Shown: in pieces, positions 34,705-43,919 of the stretch
Numbering within the stretch: the stretch's first letter is position 1
Layout: the number at the start of each line of letters is the position of its first letter
Assembly: GCA_016714365.1 (NCBI GenBank)
Contig: JADJNH010000005.1
Coordinates: 698,501-762,500, forward strand
DNA length: 64,000 nt
Direction: 5' to 3'
Origin: Candidatus Vicinibacter affinis
GTDB lineage: Bacteria > Bacteroidota > Bacteroidia > Chitinophagales > Saprospiraceae
Notes under the pieces: generated by a model
Database searches by the model: none
What the model saw: the letters and a program-made list of their open reading frames with translations, nothing else
What the model was told of the DNA's origin: nothing
Translations under genes and position numbers: made by a program

Positions 34705-36384
34705 TCAGTTTGAATCTCTTATAAAACCTACTGGCATTTTTTCATCATAATCTCCTGCAATCATGGGCGTTTGTGCAAGCCCTGTATATTCTCTTACTTT
34801 AGTGTAGACCCAATCAAAAAGTTCCTTAACCGTGATTGTTTTGTTTTTATTCACATCTGCTTCGCCTTTTAACCCACGAATCAAAAAGTGTGAAAATATC
34901 CCTTGTCTGAGTCCACCATCTTCCAAGGAAAATTCTTTGCTTTTGGATGACATCATGAAGGCTGTGCCTCCACTGGATTTATCTAATTCATCATAAAAAT
35001 ATATAAGTGAGGATGCAAAAGCACTTTTTGCAGCAAGTAGACTTCCTGAATGACAAGCATCCGCATAACATACCTTGTGTTTTGCTTTTGATTTATTGAA
35101 CATGTCCTTGACTTCATCATGACCTAGTGCATTTTCAAACCCATCGTAATCAATAGGAATAAAAGTCCCCTCCAATCCATGCCCTGAGTAATATAACATG
35201 ATTACATCATTTTCATCTGCCTTCATATAAACTTCATTCATGGCTTTGAGAATATTGTTACGGGTGGCGTCCTCATCAATTAAAATTCTGACTTGCTCGT
35301 CAGGCAGTGCGCCACCTTCCGGGCTTTTGAGAAAAGCATAAATTCTATAGGCATCATCATCCGCAAACTTTAATGCTGGCATGTGTTCATACCGGGCAAT
35401 TCCAACCACGACGGCCCATATTTTTACAGCGTCATCTTTATCGACTTTCACTTTATTGTCGAAAACGAATTCTTTTTTACTGTGCAATTGTTTGGTAGCT
35501 TCACCGTGATTCCAAATGGCACCATAAATCAATCCGGATTTGAAGTACATTACGCCTTCTCCATGAGGCGCATGAGCATCCCATTCCCCTTCATATCTAT
35601 CTCCATTGGCATAATTGCACACGCCTTTACCTTTTGGCTCTCCATTCACAAACTCCCCGGTATATTTAGATCCATCTGCATAATCAAGACTGCCTTTACC
35701 GGATTTGCAAAAGGATTTATTGCAATTGGGAATCTGGTCCTTTTCTTTGGTTTTTTCTTTTAAGATTTGATTTGGTGGATCAGTTTTTTGAGTAAAGTCT
35801 TCAGCTAATACTGAAATTTCTTTATCAGACTCCCATTGGCCTGATACGGTTTTATTTTTCCCATCAAAGAATTCACCATAACCATGGCGTTTGTTATTTT
35901 TCCATTCGCCCCTGTAGGTTGAACCATCAGCGTAAAAATAGCTTCCCTGACCCTCAAATTTACCTTTTAGAAACTCACCTTCATACCGTTCACCTGAATG
36001 AAGGTAATAGGAACCTTTACCGCCGGGAAGTTCATTTTGCCATTGCCCTACATATCGGTCTCCATTTTTATATTCCATGGTTCCGTAACCCTGAATTTTA
36101 TCAAAAGCAAAAGCTCCCACATATTGATTCCCATTATTATAAATTAATTTGCCCTCTCCATGTCGTGCCCCTGATTTCCAGTTGCCAAGGTATTTACTGC
36201 CGTTGCTAAAATAATAAATACCCCGTCCCTGAATTTTACCATTTACAAATTCTCCTGTATACCTTGATTTATCAGGCATGATCATGGTCCCAAAACCATT
36301 CATACAATTACCCTTCACACAAGTCTGTGCATCTGCCAAATATATATTTATCATAAAAAGGAAGATGCTAAAAAATACTTTCAT
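34705..36384 (-). CDS. MORN-repeat protein with a C-terminal caspase-like (C14) domain
   Basis: The protein has 559 residues. A signal peptide (about 1-20) is followed by about seven MORN repeats (about 22-190; pattern YxGxWxxGxxxGxGxxxxxxG). A charged linker with a second MORN group (about 235-290) comes next, and a peptidase C14 domain spans about 320-555. The catalytic dyad is H402 (YYSGHG) and C444 (ADACHSG), both present. Caspase-like proteases of this type cleave after basic or acidic residues; the substrate here is unknown. MORN repeats often contact lipids or partner proteins. The signal peptide puts it in the periplasm or outside the cell, which would be unusual for a death-type protease. 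It stands alone, 171 bases from ccsBA. Confidence 0.85.
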   Translation of the reverse strand: MKVFFSIFLFMINIYLADAQTCVKGNCMNGFGTMIMPDKSRYTGEFVNGKIQGRGIYYFSNGSKYLGNWKSGARHGEGKLIYNNGNQYVGAFAFDKIQGYGTMEYKNGDRYVGQWQNELPGGKGSYYLHSGERYEGEFLKGKFEGQGSYFYADGSTYRGEWKNNKRHGYGEFFDGKNKTVSGQWESDKEISVLAEDFTQKTDPPNQILKEKTKEKDQIPNCNKSFCKSGKGSLDYADGSKYTGEFVNGEPKGKGVCNYANGDRYEGEWDAHAPHGEGVMYFKSGLIYGAIWNHGEATKQLHSKKEFVFDNKVKVDKDDAVKIWAVVVGIARYEHMPALKFADDDAYRIYAFLKSPEGGALPDEQVRILIDEDATRNNILKAMNEVYMKADENDVIMLYYSGHGLEGTFIPIDYDGFENALGHDEVKDMFNKSKAKHKVCYADACHSGSLLAAKSAFASSLIYFYDELDKSSGGTAFMMSSKSKEFSLEDGGLRQGIFSHFLIRGLKGEADVNKNKTITVKELFDWVYTKVREYTGLAQTPMIAGDYDEKMPVGFIRDSN

Positions 36385-36560
36385 TTCTGTTTGTTTTCAG
36401 TTTAGGAAACGTAAAGATAGACGGATAGGCAAGAAGATTTAAAGGTTTTGATAATTACATTATAATTATTCCTAATATATTTAATTTGGCAGACAAGTGT
36501 TTAAATGTTACTGTATTCCTAACAATTATGAGGGGTCATTTATTATATGAGCTTCTGGAT

Positions 36561-36568
36561 TATATTTG
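36561..36568 (+). promoter_or_regulatory. -7 box for the DUF4920-aldolase pair
   Basis: TATATTTG, with predicted start about 36573, 12 bases before the ATG at 36585. No good -33 motif. Confidence 0.45.
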
Positions 36569-36584
36569 TGACTTAATTTAATTT

Positions 36585-37091
36585 ATGAAATATTTAAGTA
36601 TTGTATGTTTACTAAGTTTGCTTGTATCTTGTAAAAATGAGCCTAAAATGCCCTCTGCTGCAGCTGAAACTCCTTCAGTTCAGTCCCTTGGAGTTTATGG
36701 AGATACCATTAGTACAGAAGGAGCCTTGAGTGTTTCTGATGCAATGGAAGCCTTGAAAACCAATGATTCTGTGATGTGTGCTGTAAGTGGTTATGTTACA
36801 GGTGTTTGTCAAGCAAAAGGATGTTGGATGGTACTAAGCTCTAACCCTGAAGACAGCACCGGATTTTTCGTCAAATTTAAGGATTATGGTTTTTTTGTGC
36901 CGCTGGATTTATCTGGTAGTCGAGTGGTTATAAGAGGAAAGGCATTTAAAGAAGTTACTTCAGTAGAAGAACTTCAGCATTATGCAGAAGATGAAGGCAA
37001 GTCCAAAGAAGAAATAGCAGCAATTACAAAGCCCCAGGAGGAAATCAAGTTTTTAGCCAACGGAGTGGTCGTAGTGGAAGGTAAAAAATAA
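36585..37091 (+). CDS. DUF4920 family lipoprotein
   Basis: This 168-residue protein has a lipoprotein signal (LLVSCKNEP; Cys16). The conserved region (about 45-165) carries the DUF4920 signature VTGVCQAKGCWM, followed by FVKFKDYGFFVPLDLSG. Two Cys in CQAKGC could bind metal or form a disulphide. Function is unknown; the fold is expected to be a small beta-barrel like OB. It is 27 bases upstream of an aldolase gene and probably shares its transcript, although a functional link is not apparent. Confidence 0.8.
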   Translation: MKYLSIVCLLSLLVSCKNEPKMPSAAAETPSVQSLGVYGDTISTEGALSVSDAMEALKTNDSVMCAVSGYVTGVCQAKGCWMVLSSNPEDSTGFFVKFKDYGFFVPLDLSGSRVVIRGKAFKEVTSVEELQHYAEDEGKSKEEIAAITKPQEEIKFLANGVVVVEGKK

Positions 37092-37118
37092 TCAATAATT
37101 TAATTACAATAAATTCAA

Positions 37119-38192
37119 ATGGCGAATCAGAAAATTATTGATCTGTTAGGGGAAAAGGCATCCTTTTATTTGGATCATCAATGCAAAACTATTGATAAGA
37201 GTTTCTTACATCTTCCATCCCACGATACCATTGAAAAAGTTTGGATGGACAGCAACCGGAATATTCCGACCCTTCGAAATTTGCAGACTATTTTTCAGAC
37301 TGGTAGATTGTCGAATACCGGGTATGTCTCCATTTTACCGGTGGATCAGGGAATTGAGCACAGCGCCGGGGCTTCTTTTGCGCCTAATCCTATTTACTTT
37401 GATCCTGAAAATATTGTCAAATTGGCTATTGAAGGAGGGTGTAATGCAGTTGCCTCAACCTATGGAGTCCTTGCAGCAGTATCGCGTAGGTATGCCCATA
37501 GAATTCCCTTTATAGTAAAAGTGAATCACAATGAACTTCTAACTTATCCTAATAAATTTGACCAGATACTTTTTGGTACCATTAAGGATGCATACAATAT
37601 GGGTGCAGCAGCTGTTGGGGCAACCATTTATTTTGGGTCCAATGAAAGTGGCCGTCAAATTGTTGAAATTGCAGAAGCTTTTGAGCAAGCGCATTCTTTA
37701 GGAATGGCAACGGTCCTTTGGTGTTATATCAGAAACAACGGGTTTAAGAAGGATGGAGTGGATTTTCATACTTCAGCTGATCTTACTGGTCAGGCCAATC
37801 ATCTGGGTGTAACCATTCAGGCGGATATCATCAAGCAAAAGCTTCCAACGCTTAACAAAGGGTATGAAGCATTGAATATGGGTGGTTCATCCTACGGAAA
37901 GTTAAACACTAAAATGTATACTGAATTAAGCAGTGATCATCCTATTGACCTTTGTCGTTATCAGGTTGCAAATTGTTATATGGGGCGGGCAGGTTTGATC
38001 AATTCAGGCGGCGAATCAAAAGGCGCCACGGATATGGCAGAAGCTGTGACCACTGCGGTAATCAACAAGCGTGCTGGTGGAATGGGATTAATTTCGGGTA
38101 GGAAGGCATTTCAAAAATCCATGGAGGATGGAGTTTCGTTGTTGCAAGCTATCCAAGATGTTTATCTTGACAACGGTATTACAGTAGCTTAA
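37119..38192 (+). CDS. fbaB: Class I fructose-bisphosphate aldolase (DhnA/FbaB type)
   Basis: This 357-residue TIM-barrel protein has the DhnA-family signature PVDQGIEHSAG, and later GCNAVASTYG, IVKVNHNELL (candidate Schiff-base Lys), GAAAVGATIYFGS and the phosphate-binding GLISGRKAFQ. It should cleave fructose 1,6-bisphosphate to dihydroxyacetone phosphate and glyceraldehyde 3-phosphate, or run the reverse in gluconeogenesis. Length and motifs fit the bacterial class I FbaB family, not class II zinc enzymes. The gene converges on the TPR protein gene with only 18 bases between. Confidence 0.9.
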   Translation: MANQKIIDLLGEKASFYLDHQCKTIDKSFLHLPSHDTIEKVWMDSNRNIPTLRNLQTIFQTGRLSNTGYVSILPVDQGIEHSAGASFAPNPIYFDPENIVKLAIEGGCNAVASTYGVLAAVSRRYAHRIPFIVKVNHNELLTYPNKFDQILFGTIKDAYNMGAAAVGATIYFGSNESGRQIVEIAEAFEQAHSLGMATVLWCYIRNNGFKKDGVDFHTSADLTGQANHLGVTIQADIIKQKLPTLNKGYEALNMGGSSYGKLNTKMYTELSSDHPIDLCRYQVANCYMGRAGLINSGGESKGATDMAEAVTTAVINKRAGGMGLISGRKAFQKSMEDGVSLLQAIQDVYLDNGITVA

Positions 38193-38210
38193 GCACATCC
38201 AATTTGTTTA

Positions 38211-40052
38211 TTACTTAATACCTAAATTCTGTTTGAATGCAGGATCTAATGTTTCACCCAGATCCTGGGCTTTTAAAGCAATCGGAATGGCTTCTTCTTT
38301 TTTACCATCCGCTTGCAGCGACATAGCCTTTAAAACCCAATAGTTTGCATTCAGTGAATCATAAGAAATAGCTTTACTGAAATCATCAGTTGCTTCTCCA
38401 AATCTTTTCAATTGATAATAAGTCATGCCCCTACCATAGTAAATGTCAGGACTGGCGGGTAAGATTCTTAGATAATTTGTATAATCTGCTATGGATTTTT
38501 CATAGTTTCCGACGGTGGCATGAAGTATTCCAAAATTTTTATAAGTTTCCGCAAAATTTGAATCCAACTTAATGGCGTGCATAAAGTCTGATTCTGCTTT
38601 TTCCATTTCCCTCATTCGTGTGAAAATAATTCCACGATTGACAAACGCCTTTATTTGTGTTGTATCAATTGAAAGAGTTTTGTTATAACTGATCAACGCT
38701 TGCGCATCATTTTTTTCCTCTTTAAAATAGTAGGTTCCCAAATTATAATGTGCGATGGCGCAAAGAGGATATTTTTTACTTACATCAGTCCACAATGATT
38801 TATCTGTTTTCCAAACCTTTGTTCTTGAATAGGAAATTCCGGCAAAAGCAATAAAAAAAATAACAGCTGAAACTGTAACTGCCGGTTTTAGCCAAAATGA
38901 TCCAAAATACTTTTGAATTAGCTGGTCCAAAATCATTGCAATTGTAAAGAATAAACCGAGATAGGGTATATAAGTATATCGTTCTGAGAAAAGAGCATTT
39001 CCAACTGTAACAAATTGTAAGACTAAAACTGTGTTAAAAAAGAAAAAGAGAAAGCCAAATAAAGTTATTCGTCCCAGTCTTAAACTCTTAATCAATAAAT
39101 AAATTAATGGAACTAATCCAAAAGGGGATATCATGTAATACCATGGAAAATTTCCATTTGTCCGAAAGGGAAATGGATGTAAGGCCGAAAGATGTGTTGG
39201 AAAAAATAAGTTGAACAAATAACTAAACAAGGCATAACTGGAGAGCATGATTCGCTCAATTAAATTGTAATCTTCAAAAGCGCCCACTGCGGATCCTTGT
39301 GCTTTAATTGTAATGAGACCGATGACAACAGACCCAATAAAGAATGGAATTTTTTCCAATAAAGAATAGAGGGTAAATCTTCTTTCCCTGTAGAAGTCAA
39401 TGGCCAATAAGCTGAGTGGAAAACTTACCGCCGCAGGTTTTGAAAACAAGGAAAGCACAAAAAATATTAAACATAGGAGATAAAATGTCCATTTAACCCA
39501 ATTTTGTTTATCCAAGTAGATTAAATAGATGATGAGACCGAGGAGATAGAAAAATCCAAATAAGACATCTTTGAATTGAGAGATCCATGCAACAGATTCC
39601 ACATGCATCGGATGAATTCCAAATAGAAGTGCAACAGAGGCAGCAATCCAAATCTTTCGGCGACTTAGAAGAAAGGTAAAGAAAAATGCCAGGGTCACAT
39701 TAAGTAAGTGGATAAAAAGATTTATTTTATGGTAGAGGGCAGGATTAAGTTCAGTAATTTTATATTGGAGAGAGAAACCAAGCATGGTCAGCGGGTGATA
39801 GTTTCCTACAAAAAAGTTCTGATCGAAATAATAATAAATGGCCTCAGAAAAAGGTTTCTTTAAGGATTCATTTCTAACAATATACTCGGCATCATCCCAA
39901 ACAAATTTATTGCTGGTGACAGAGCTCAATACTAAGGCAGTAATGATAGCTACTGACATTAGGGTCAAGCCGAATCTAAAATAGGGAGTGGATTTTGGAA
40001 GCGAATTATCCTCAGATTTCTTCATTTTATCTTTTTTCATCTCAGGTTTCAT
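38211..40052 (-). CDS. TMTC-like polytopic membrane protein with C-terminal TPR repeats (paralogue 3)
   Basis: This is a 613-residue protein. Near the N-terminus is the acidic loop FVWDDAEYIVRNESLK, and further on HPMHVESVAWISQFKDVL, the form of the HPxHxExV signature common in bacterial members. About ten membrane spans are followed by about five TPR units from residue 415 or so. It is more divergent than the other two in this window and probably represents a separate lineage. GT-C glycosyltransferase activity is inferred from the TMTC resemblance only. The start is the ATG at 40052; a near-consensus -7 box (TTAGTTTG, 40075-40082) lies upstream. Two further ATGs lie within the first ten codons, so the exact start is uncertain. 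Confidence 0.75.
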   Translation of the reverse strand: MKPEMKKDKMKKSEDNSLPKSTPYFRFGLTLMSVAIITALVLSSVTSNKFVWDDAEYIVRNESLKKPFSEAIYYYFDQNFFVGNYHPLTMLGFSLQYKITELNPALYHKINLFIHLLNVTLAFFFTFLLSRRKIWIAASVALLFGIHPMHVESVAWISQFKDVLFGFFYLLGLIIYLIYLDKQNWVKWTFYLLCLIFFVLSLFSKPAAVSFPLSLLAIDFYRERRFTLYSLLEKIPFFIGSVVIGLITIKAQGSAVGAFEDYNLIERIMLSSYALFSYLFNLFFPTHLSALHPFPFRTNGNFPWYYMISPFGLVPLIYLLIKSLRLGRITLFGFLFFFFNTVLVLQFVTVGNALFSERYTYIPYLGLFFTIAMILDQLIQKYFGSFWLKPAVTVSAVIFFIAFAGISYSRTKVWKTDKSLWTDVSKKYPLCAIAHYNLGTYYFKEEKNDAQALISYNKTLSIDTTQIKAFVNRGIIFTRMREMEKAESDFMHAIKLDSNFAETYKNFGILHATVGNYEKSIADYTNYLRILPASPDIYYGRGMTYYQLKRFGEATDDFSKAISYDSLNANYWVLKAMSLQADGKKEEAIPIALKAQDLGETLDPAFKQNLGIK

Positions 40053-40151
40053 GAGGTATTAGTCTTTGAAGTCTCAAACTAAATCAAAATTCAGATATCT
40101 AAGATAATCTTGCAGAAGAAATTGGTGAATAAATATTCGAATAATTAAAAT

Positions 40152-41762
40152 CTATGCTTTATCTACCACCATTAATTGTTTTGACATTTGTTTGCCATCT
40201 ATGCTCAATACAATAAAGTATGTCCCTGATTTTAGATTCAGTGAATTTGTATCAATCTTTTCAAGATATTTTCCTCCGGCACGGACTTCATTATTTAAAA
40301 TGACATTCAATTTATTGCCTTGTAAATCTGCAATCCATAAGCTGACCATGCTCTTCTTCCTGAGTTTGAAGGAAAATCCCGAGGAGTTGGATGAAGGATT
40401 GGGATATGGATTTTCAATAGTTGGCGCTAGCGGGGAAGAAGATTCCTGAATGGCAGTAGCAATGGCGTCGGGGTTAACCAGGGCTGTCCAAACAGAGAGT
40501 TCGTTTCCTGAAAGTCTTGTCCAAATGGGTCTTACAATGTTGTTATGAACACTTATGCCTGTATAATCACCGAAGAAAAAATTTGAAGAAGGGAAAAAAG
40601 CTGATTCGGAAATCTTGAAGTTTAAAAAGGTTTCTCCACCGTCTTTGGATAAAGCCATATAGACGTCTGTATTTTCATTGGAATAGTTCCTTCTATCATA
40701 GAATACAAACCAAAGCCAGCCGGTGGCCTGGTCAATAGCCATATTTGTGAAAAACTGATGTGCATTCCCACCGTCGTTGTTAACTTTTACCGGCGGAGTC
40801 CAAGTATTTCCGCCATCTTTACTCTTTGCCAACCATATGTCTGTGTCGTTTTCTCCATTACGTTGATCAGACCAGTTCACATAAATAGTTCCATGATGAG
40901 GCCCATTACTTAAATCACAGGTAGTGAATGGCAAACCATTTGCCCTGTAGATGCCGGGGATGTTATAATCCCATCCCCCTGGTTGTTCGGTGATGAAAAT
41001 ATCTTCATTAAGCCAGGTTTCCCCTTTATCTGAAGATCGATCAAACCAAATTTTATTTTGATTAGACCAGGCAATGTAAATTTGACCTTCCGGACCTATA
41101 CACGGCACTGCACCTTCTGCAGTATTGTCACTGTCTACACAATCACCACCAAGTTTGTTGATTCTTTTGGCAAGGGTCCAGGATTCGCCACCATCAATGC
41201 TTTTGGAAAACAGGATATTTGAACTGTCAGTTGATTTGTTGGATCCGTATTTATCAAACTGAGTCCAGCTTAAATAAAGAGCATTGGTATTTTTATCGAC
41301 AGAAATCCAATGCTTGTCTTGGGCTTTGTTTCCATTCAGGCCGGTGAAACTTCCCTGAGACCAAGTCTTGCCACCATCTAGGCTCTTTTGGGATATAATT
41401 CTGTCAATCCAATTACCGGGTGCGGGTGGATTAGACAAATGTATAAAGTAAAATGCTCCAGCGGTGTCTACCGCCAATACTGGGTCGCCCCAAATACCCC
41501 AGGGACAGCTTAATGATACTTGGGTCCAATTCGCACCTGCATCTTTTGAGTAGTATACATTGTCAATATTGGCAGCAGCAACCATTTGATTTGTGTTTTG
41601 AGGGTTGATACAAATGGAAGGTTCGTTAGGAGCGTTCTTGTTTCCTATAAAAACATTGGTGTGTTGGGCCCCAAGCCAGTTAAAGAAAAATAATTCAACG
41701 ATTATTATTGCAAGAACCTTAGCGTCAAACTTTTTTAAAGATTTGATATTATTCTGATTCAT
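40152..41762 (-). CDS. BNR/Asp-box (sialidase-like) secreted protein with T9SS sorting domain
   Basis: This is a 536-residue protein. A signal segment (about 14-32) precedes a six-bladed beta-propeller marked by Asp boxes SxDxGxTW (SLDGGKTW, SIDGGESW, SSDKGETW, SKDGGNTW, SKDGGETF). The last 80 or so residues form a type IX secretion C-terminal domain (NPYPNPSSN start, ending GKQMSKQLMVVDKA). It may be a sialidase, but the catalytic Arg triad and Tyr could not be verified, so exo-glycosidase function is open. It lies downstream of the M1 peptidase gene (59-base gap) on the same strand, possibly in one transcript. Confidence 0.8.
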   Translation of the reverse strand: MNQNNIKSLKKFDAKVLAIIIVELFFFNWLGAQHTNVFIGNKNAPNEPSICINPQNTNQMVAAANIDNVYYSKDAGANWTQVSLSCPWGIWGDPVLAVDTAGAFYFIHLSNPPAPGNWIDRIISQKSLDGGKTWSQGSFTGLNGNKAQDKHWISVDKNTNALYLSWTQFDKYGSNKSTDSSNILFSKSIDGGESWTLAKRINKLGGDCVDSDNTAEGAVPCIGPEGQIYIAWSNQNKIWFDRSSDKGETWLNEDIFITEQPGGWDYNIPGIYRANGLPFTTCDLSNGPHHGTIYVNWSDQRNGENDTDIWLAKSKDGGNTWTPPVKVNNDGGNAHQFFTNMAIDQATGWLWFVFYDRRNYSNENTDVYMALSKDGGETFLNFKISESAFFPSSNFFFGDYTGISVHNNIVRPIWTRLSGNELSVWTALVNPDAIATAIQESSSPLAPTIENPYPNPSSNSSGFSFKLRKKSMVSLWIADLQGNKLNVILNNEVRAGGKYLEKIDTNSLNLKSGTYFIVLSIDGKQMSKQLMVVDKA

Positions 41763-41821
41763 GAGATTTGTAAAATTGACTTATTTTTTAGATACTTAAA
41801 AAGAGAACGGATGCATTGATT

Positions 41822-43765
41822 TTATTTTTTTACAATTTTCTCTATTATTTGAACATTGCCTGTTATTATTTTGAAATAGAAAATTCCAGGTGACCAGCTT
41901 TTGGTATTTATTTCAGTAAACGAGTCCATAATTTTTCCTGTAGAAAATGTTTCTCCAAGAGAATTTGAAATTTCAAAATGGACGGGATTGTGAATTAAAT
42001 TTTCTTTTAATTTAATGAATAATACTTCGCTAAATGGATTGGGACTAATTTGACAATTTTTTTCAAAAATATCATCCTTGGTTCCAGTGGTTATTTGTTT
42101 GATAATATTGTTGGCAGAAATGATTGAAATGTGTGGATCAAATTGAATGCTGTCAACTTTATATGGCAGTGAAATATCAAACTCTTCCCCATTAAATCTA
42201 TGCTCCAATCTAAGCATGGTGTCTTTTCCTTCTCCAAAGACTTTGATAGGAAGCGGCAATTCAAAAAAATCATTGCTTGGATGTGAACTGGACTGATCGA
42301 TCTTGAAATGAAGAATTCCAGAGCTTGTATTATTCCATAAAATCTGATATGATGGAAAGCCTTCACGATAAAACCAGTCTCCAAAAAATTCATCTAGATT
42401 AATTCCTGAGCTCATTTCAAAAAAATATTTTAAATCCGTGGTCAGGGCATAATTGTATGCATGATCCGGATCTTTCAGGTAATTTTTTAGGGCTGTAAAA
42501 AATGCTTCATCTCCAATTTTCCATCTTATCATATGGAGCACCATGGCACCTTTGGCATAGGAGAGTCTGCCATTAAAAATTCTTCCAACATTGGATATGT
42601 CATTTACCCACACTGACCCACCGGGTTGGCTTACCACTGAATTCAAACGTTGACTTAAAAATCTTGGCCACCATTCTGGTCTAAGGAATTGATAACACAA
42701 GCCGCTGAGATAGGTGGCAAATCCTTCATGAAGCCAAATGTCTTCCCAATTTCCACAAGTTACTTTATCACCAAACCATTGATGTGCCAACTCATGAGCA
42801 AGCAATTCATATGAAAAGCCACTAACAAAGCTCATGGTTTGATGTTCCATTCCTCCTCCCCAACCAAATTGTGCATGCCCATATTTTTCATCGGGGAATG
42901 GATAATCCCCAAGCAGTCTATTGTATAATTGGATTACTTCAAGTAGTTCCTTAGTTTGTGATTTTGCTTCATCTAGGTTTTCAGGGAAAACATAGTTGAG
43001 AATGTTTAGCGTCTTCCCACTTTCCAACTTTACTTGCTCGGTATATTGAGCATAATTACTTACTGCAATAGCCACTAAATAGGCAGGTATAGGATACCGG
43101 TGTTTCCACTTGCAGATAATATCAGAACCCAAAGTTTCTTCACCGATGAGCAACCCGTTGGAGGCAGTCCTGTATTGGATGGGAGATTTAACCCATATGT
43201 CCATGGAATCTATTTTGTCATTCAAATCCTGTTTGCAGGGCCACCAACTTTTGGCTCCATATGGTTCTGAAAGGGTCCAAAGAATCGGAATGCCAGCGTG
43301 GGTGCTTTGAATGAAGGAGCCAAACCCTGTAGAAATAGGGGCGCCTTCATATTCAACAGATATGCTGTCCAGTATGCCAGTGGAGATTTTGTTGGGCAAA
43401 ACTATTTTTAGAACATCGTTTCCGGGTCTTGAACTTAAAATATTACTTCCGTGATAAATTATTGATTTGATCACCATGTTGTCAGCCAAATCAAAGTGAA
43501 TAGCATCCAGGTCATTCTCCAAAACCACAAAATAAGAAGTGACGGTTCCTTTTATAAAGCTGACTGATGGATCAACTGTAAGTTCAAGCCGATGGTATTT
43601 AAGGTCGAAATTTTTGGTCAAAGGGTTAGGCGGTAAGGTTGCCAGACCTGTATGCATATGGTCCTCCGCACCTATTGTTCGAAAATAATCCTTGCACTGG
43701 TGTATCTCCTGCCCGGTTAATGGTAGAACAAAGGTCAGGAGTATTGCAAATTTAATTAACTGCAT
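41822..43765 (-). CDS. M1 family metallopeptidase with T9SS sorting domain
   Basis: This 647-residue protein has a signal peptide (about 1-18). The M1 aminopeptidase-like core has GGMEH (304-308) in place of the family's GxMEN, and the zinc site HELAHQW with H324, E325 and H328; the third ligand E347 follows at the standard 18-residue spacing. It removes N-terminal residues from peptides outside the cell or at its surface. The C-terminus (about 570-647, NPFSEVLFIKL to IIEKIVKK) is a type IX secretion sorting domain. Substitution of the Asn of GAMEN by His could alter exopeptidase specificity. Confidence 0.85.
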   Translation of the reverse strand: MQLIKFAILLTFVLPLTGQEIHQCKDYFRTIGAEDHMHTGLATLPPNPLTKNFDLKYHRLELTVDPSVSFIKGTVTSYFVVLENDLDAIHFDLADNMVIKSIIYHGSNILSSRPGNDVLKIVLPNKISTGILDSISVEYEGAPISTGFGSFIQSTHAGIPILWTLSEPYGAKSWWPCKQDLNDKIDSMDIWVKSPIQYRTASNGLLIGEETLGSDIICKWKHRYPIPAYLVAIAVSNYAQYTEQVKLESGKTLNILNYVFPENLDEAKSQTKELLEVIQLYNRLLGDYPFPDEKYGHAQFGWGGGMEHQTMSFVSGFSYELLAHELAHQWFGDKVTCGNWEDIWLHEGFATYLSGLCYQFLRPEWWPRFLSQRLNSVVSQPGGSVWVNDISNVGRIFNGRLSYAKGAMVLHMIRWKIGDEAFFTALKNYLKDPDHAYNYALTTDLKYFFEMSSGINLDEFFGDWFYREGFPSYQILWNNTSSGILHFKIDQSSSHPSNDFFELPLPIKVFGEGKDTMLRLEHRFNGEEFDISLPYKVDSIQFDPHISIISANNIIKQITTGTKDDIFEKNCQISPNPFSEVLFIKLKENLIHNPVHFEISNSLGETFSTGKIMDSFTEINTKSWSPGIFYFKIITGNVQIIEKIVKK

Positions 43766-43919
43766 TGTTTTTTATTTGTAGAACGTATAAAAGCGATAAA
43801 AGGCTCCATTTTATTATAAATTTCTAAAAAAATTACAAAGTGGTATAATGTTTTTGGTATTTTAATTTTAGATATTCAAGGTTAATAAGTATAGAAAACA
43901 GAAATTCTGAATTATAAAA

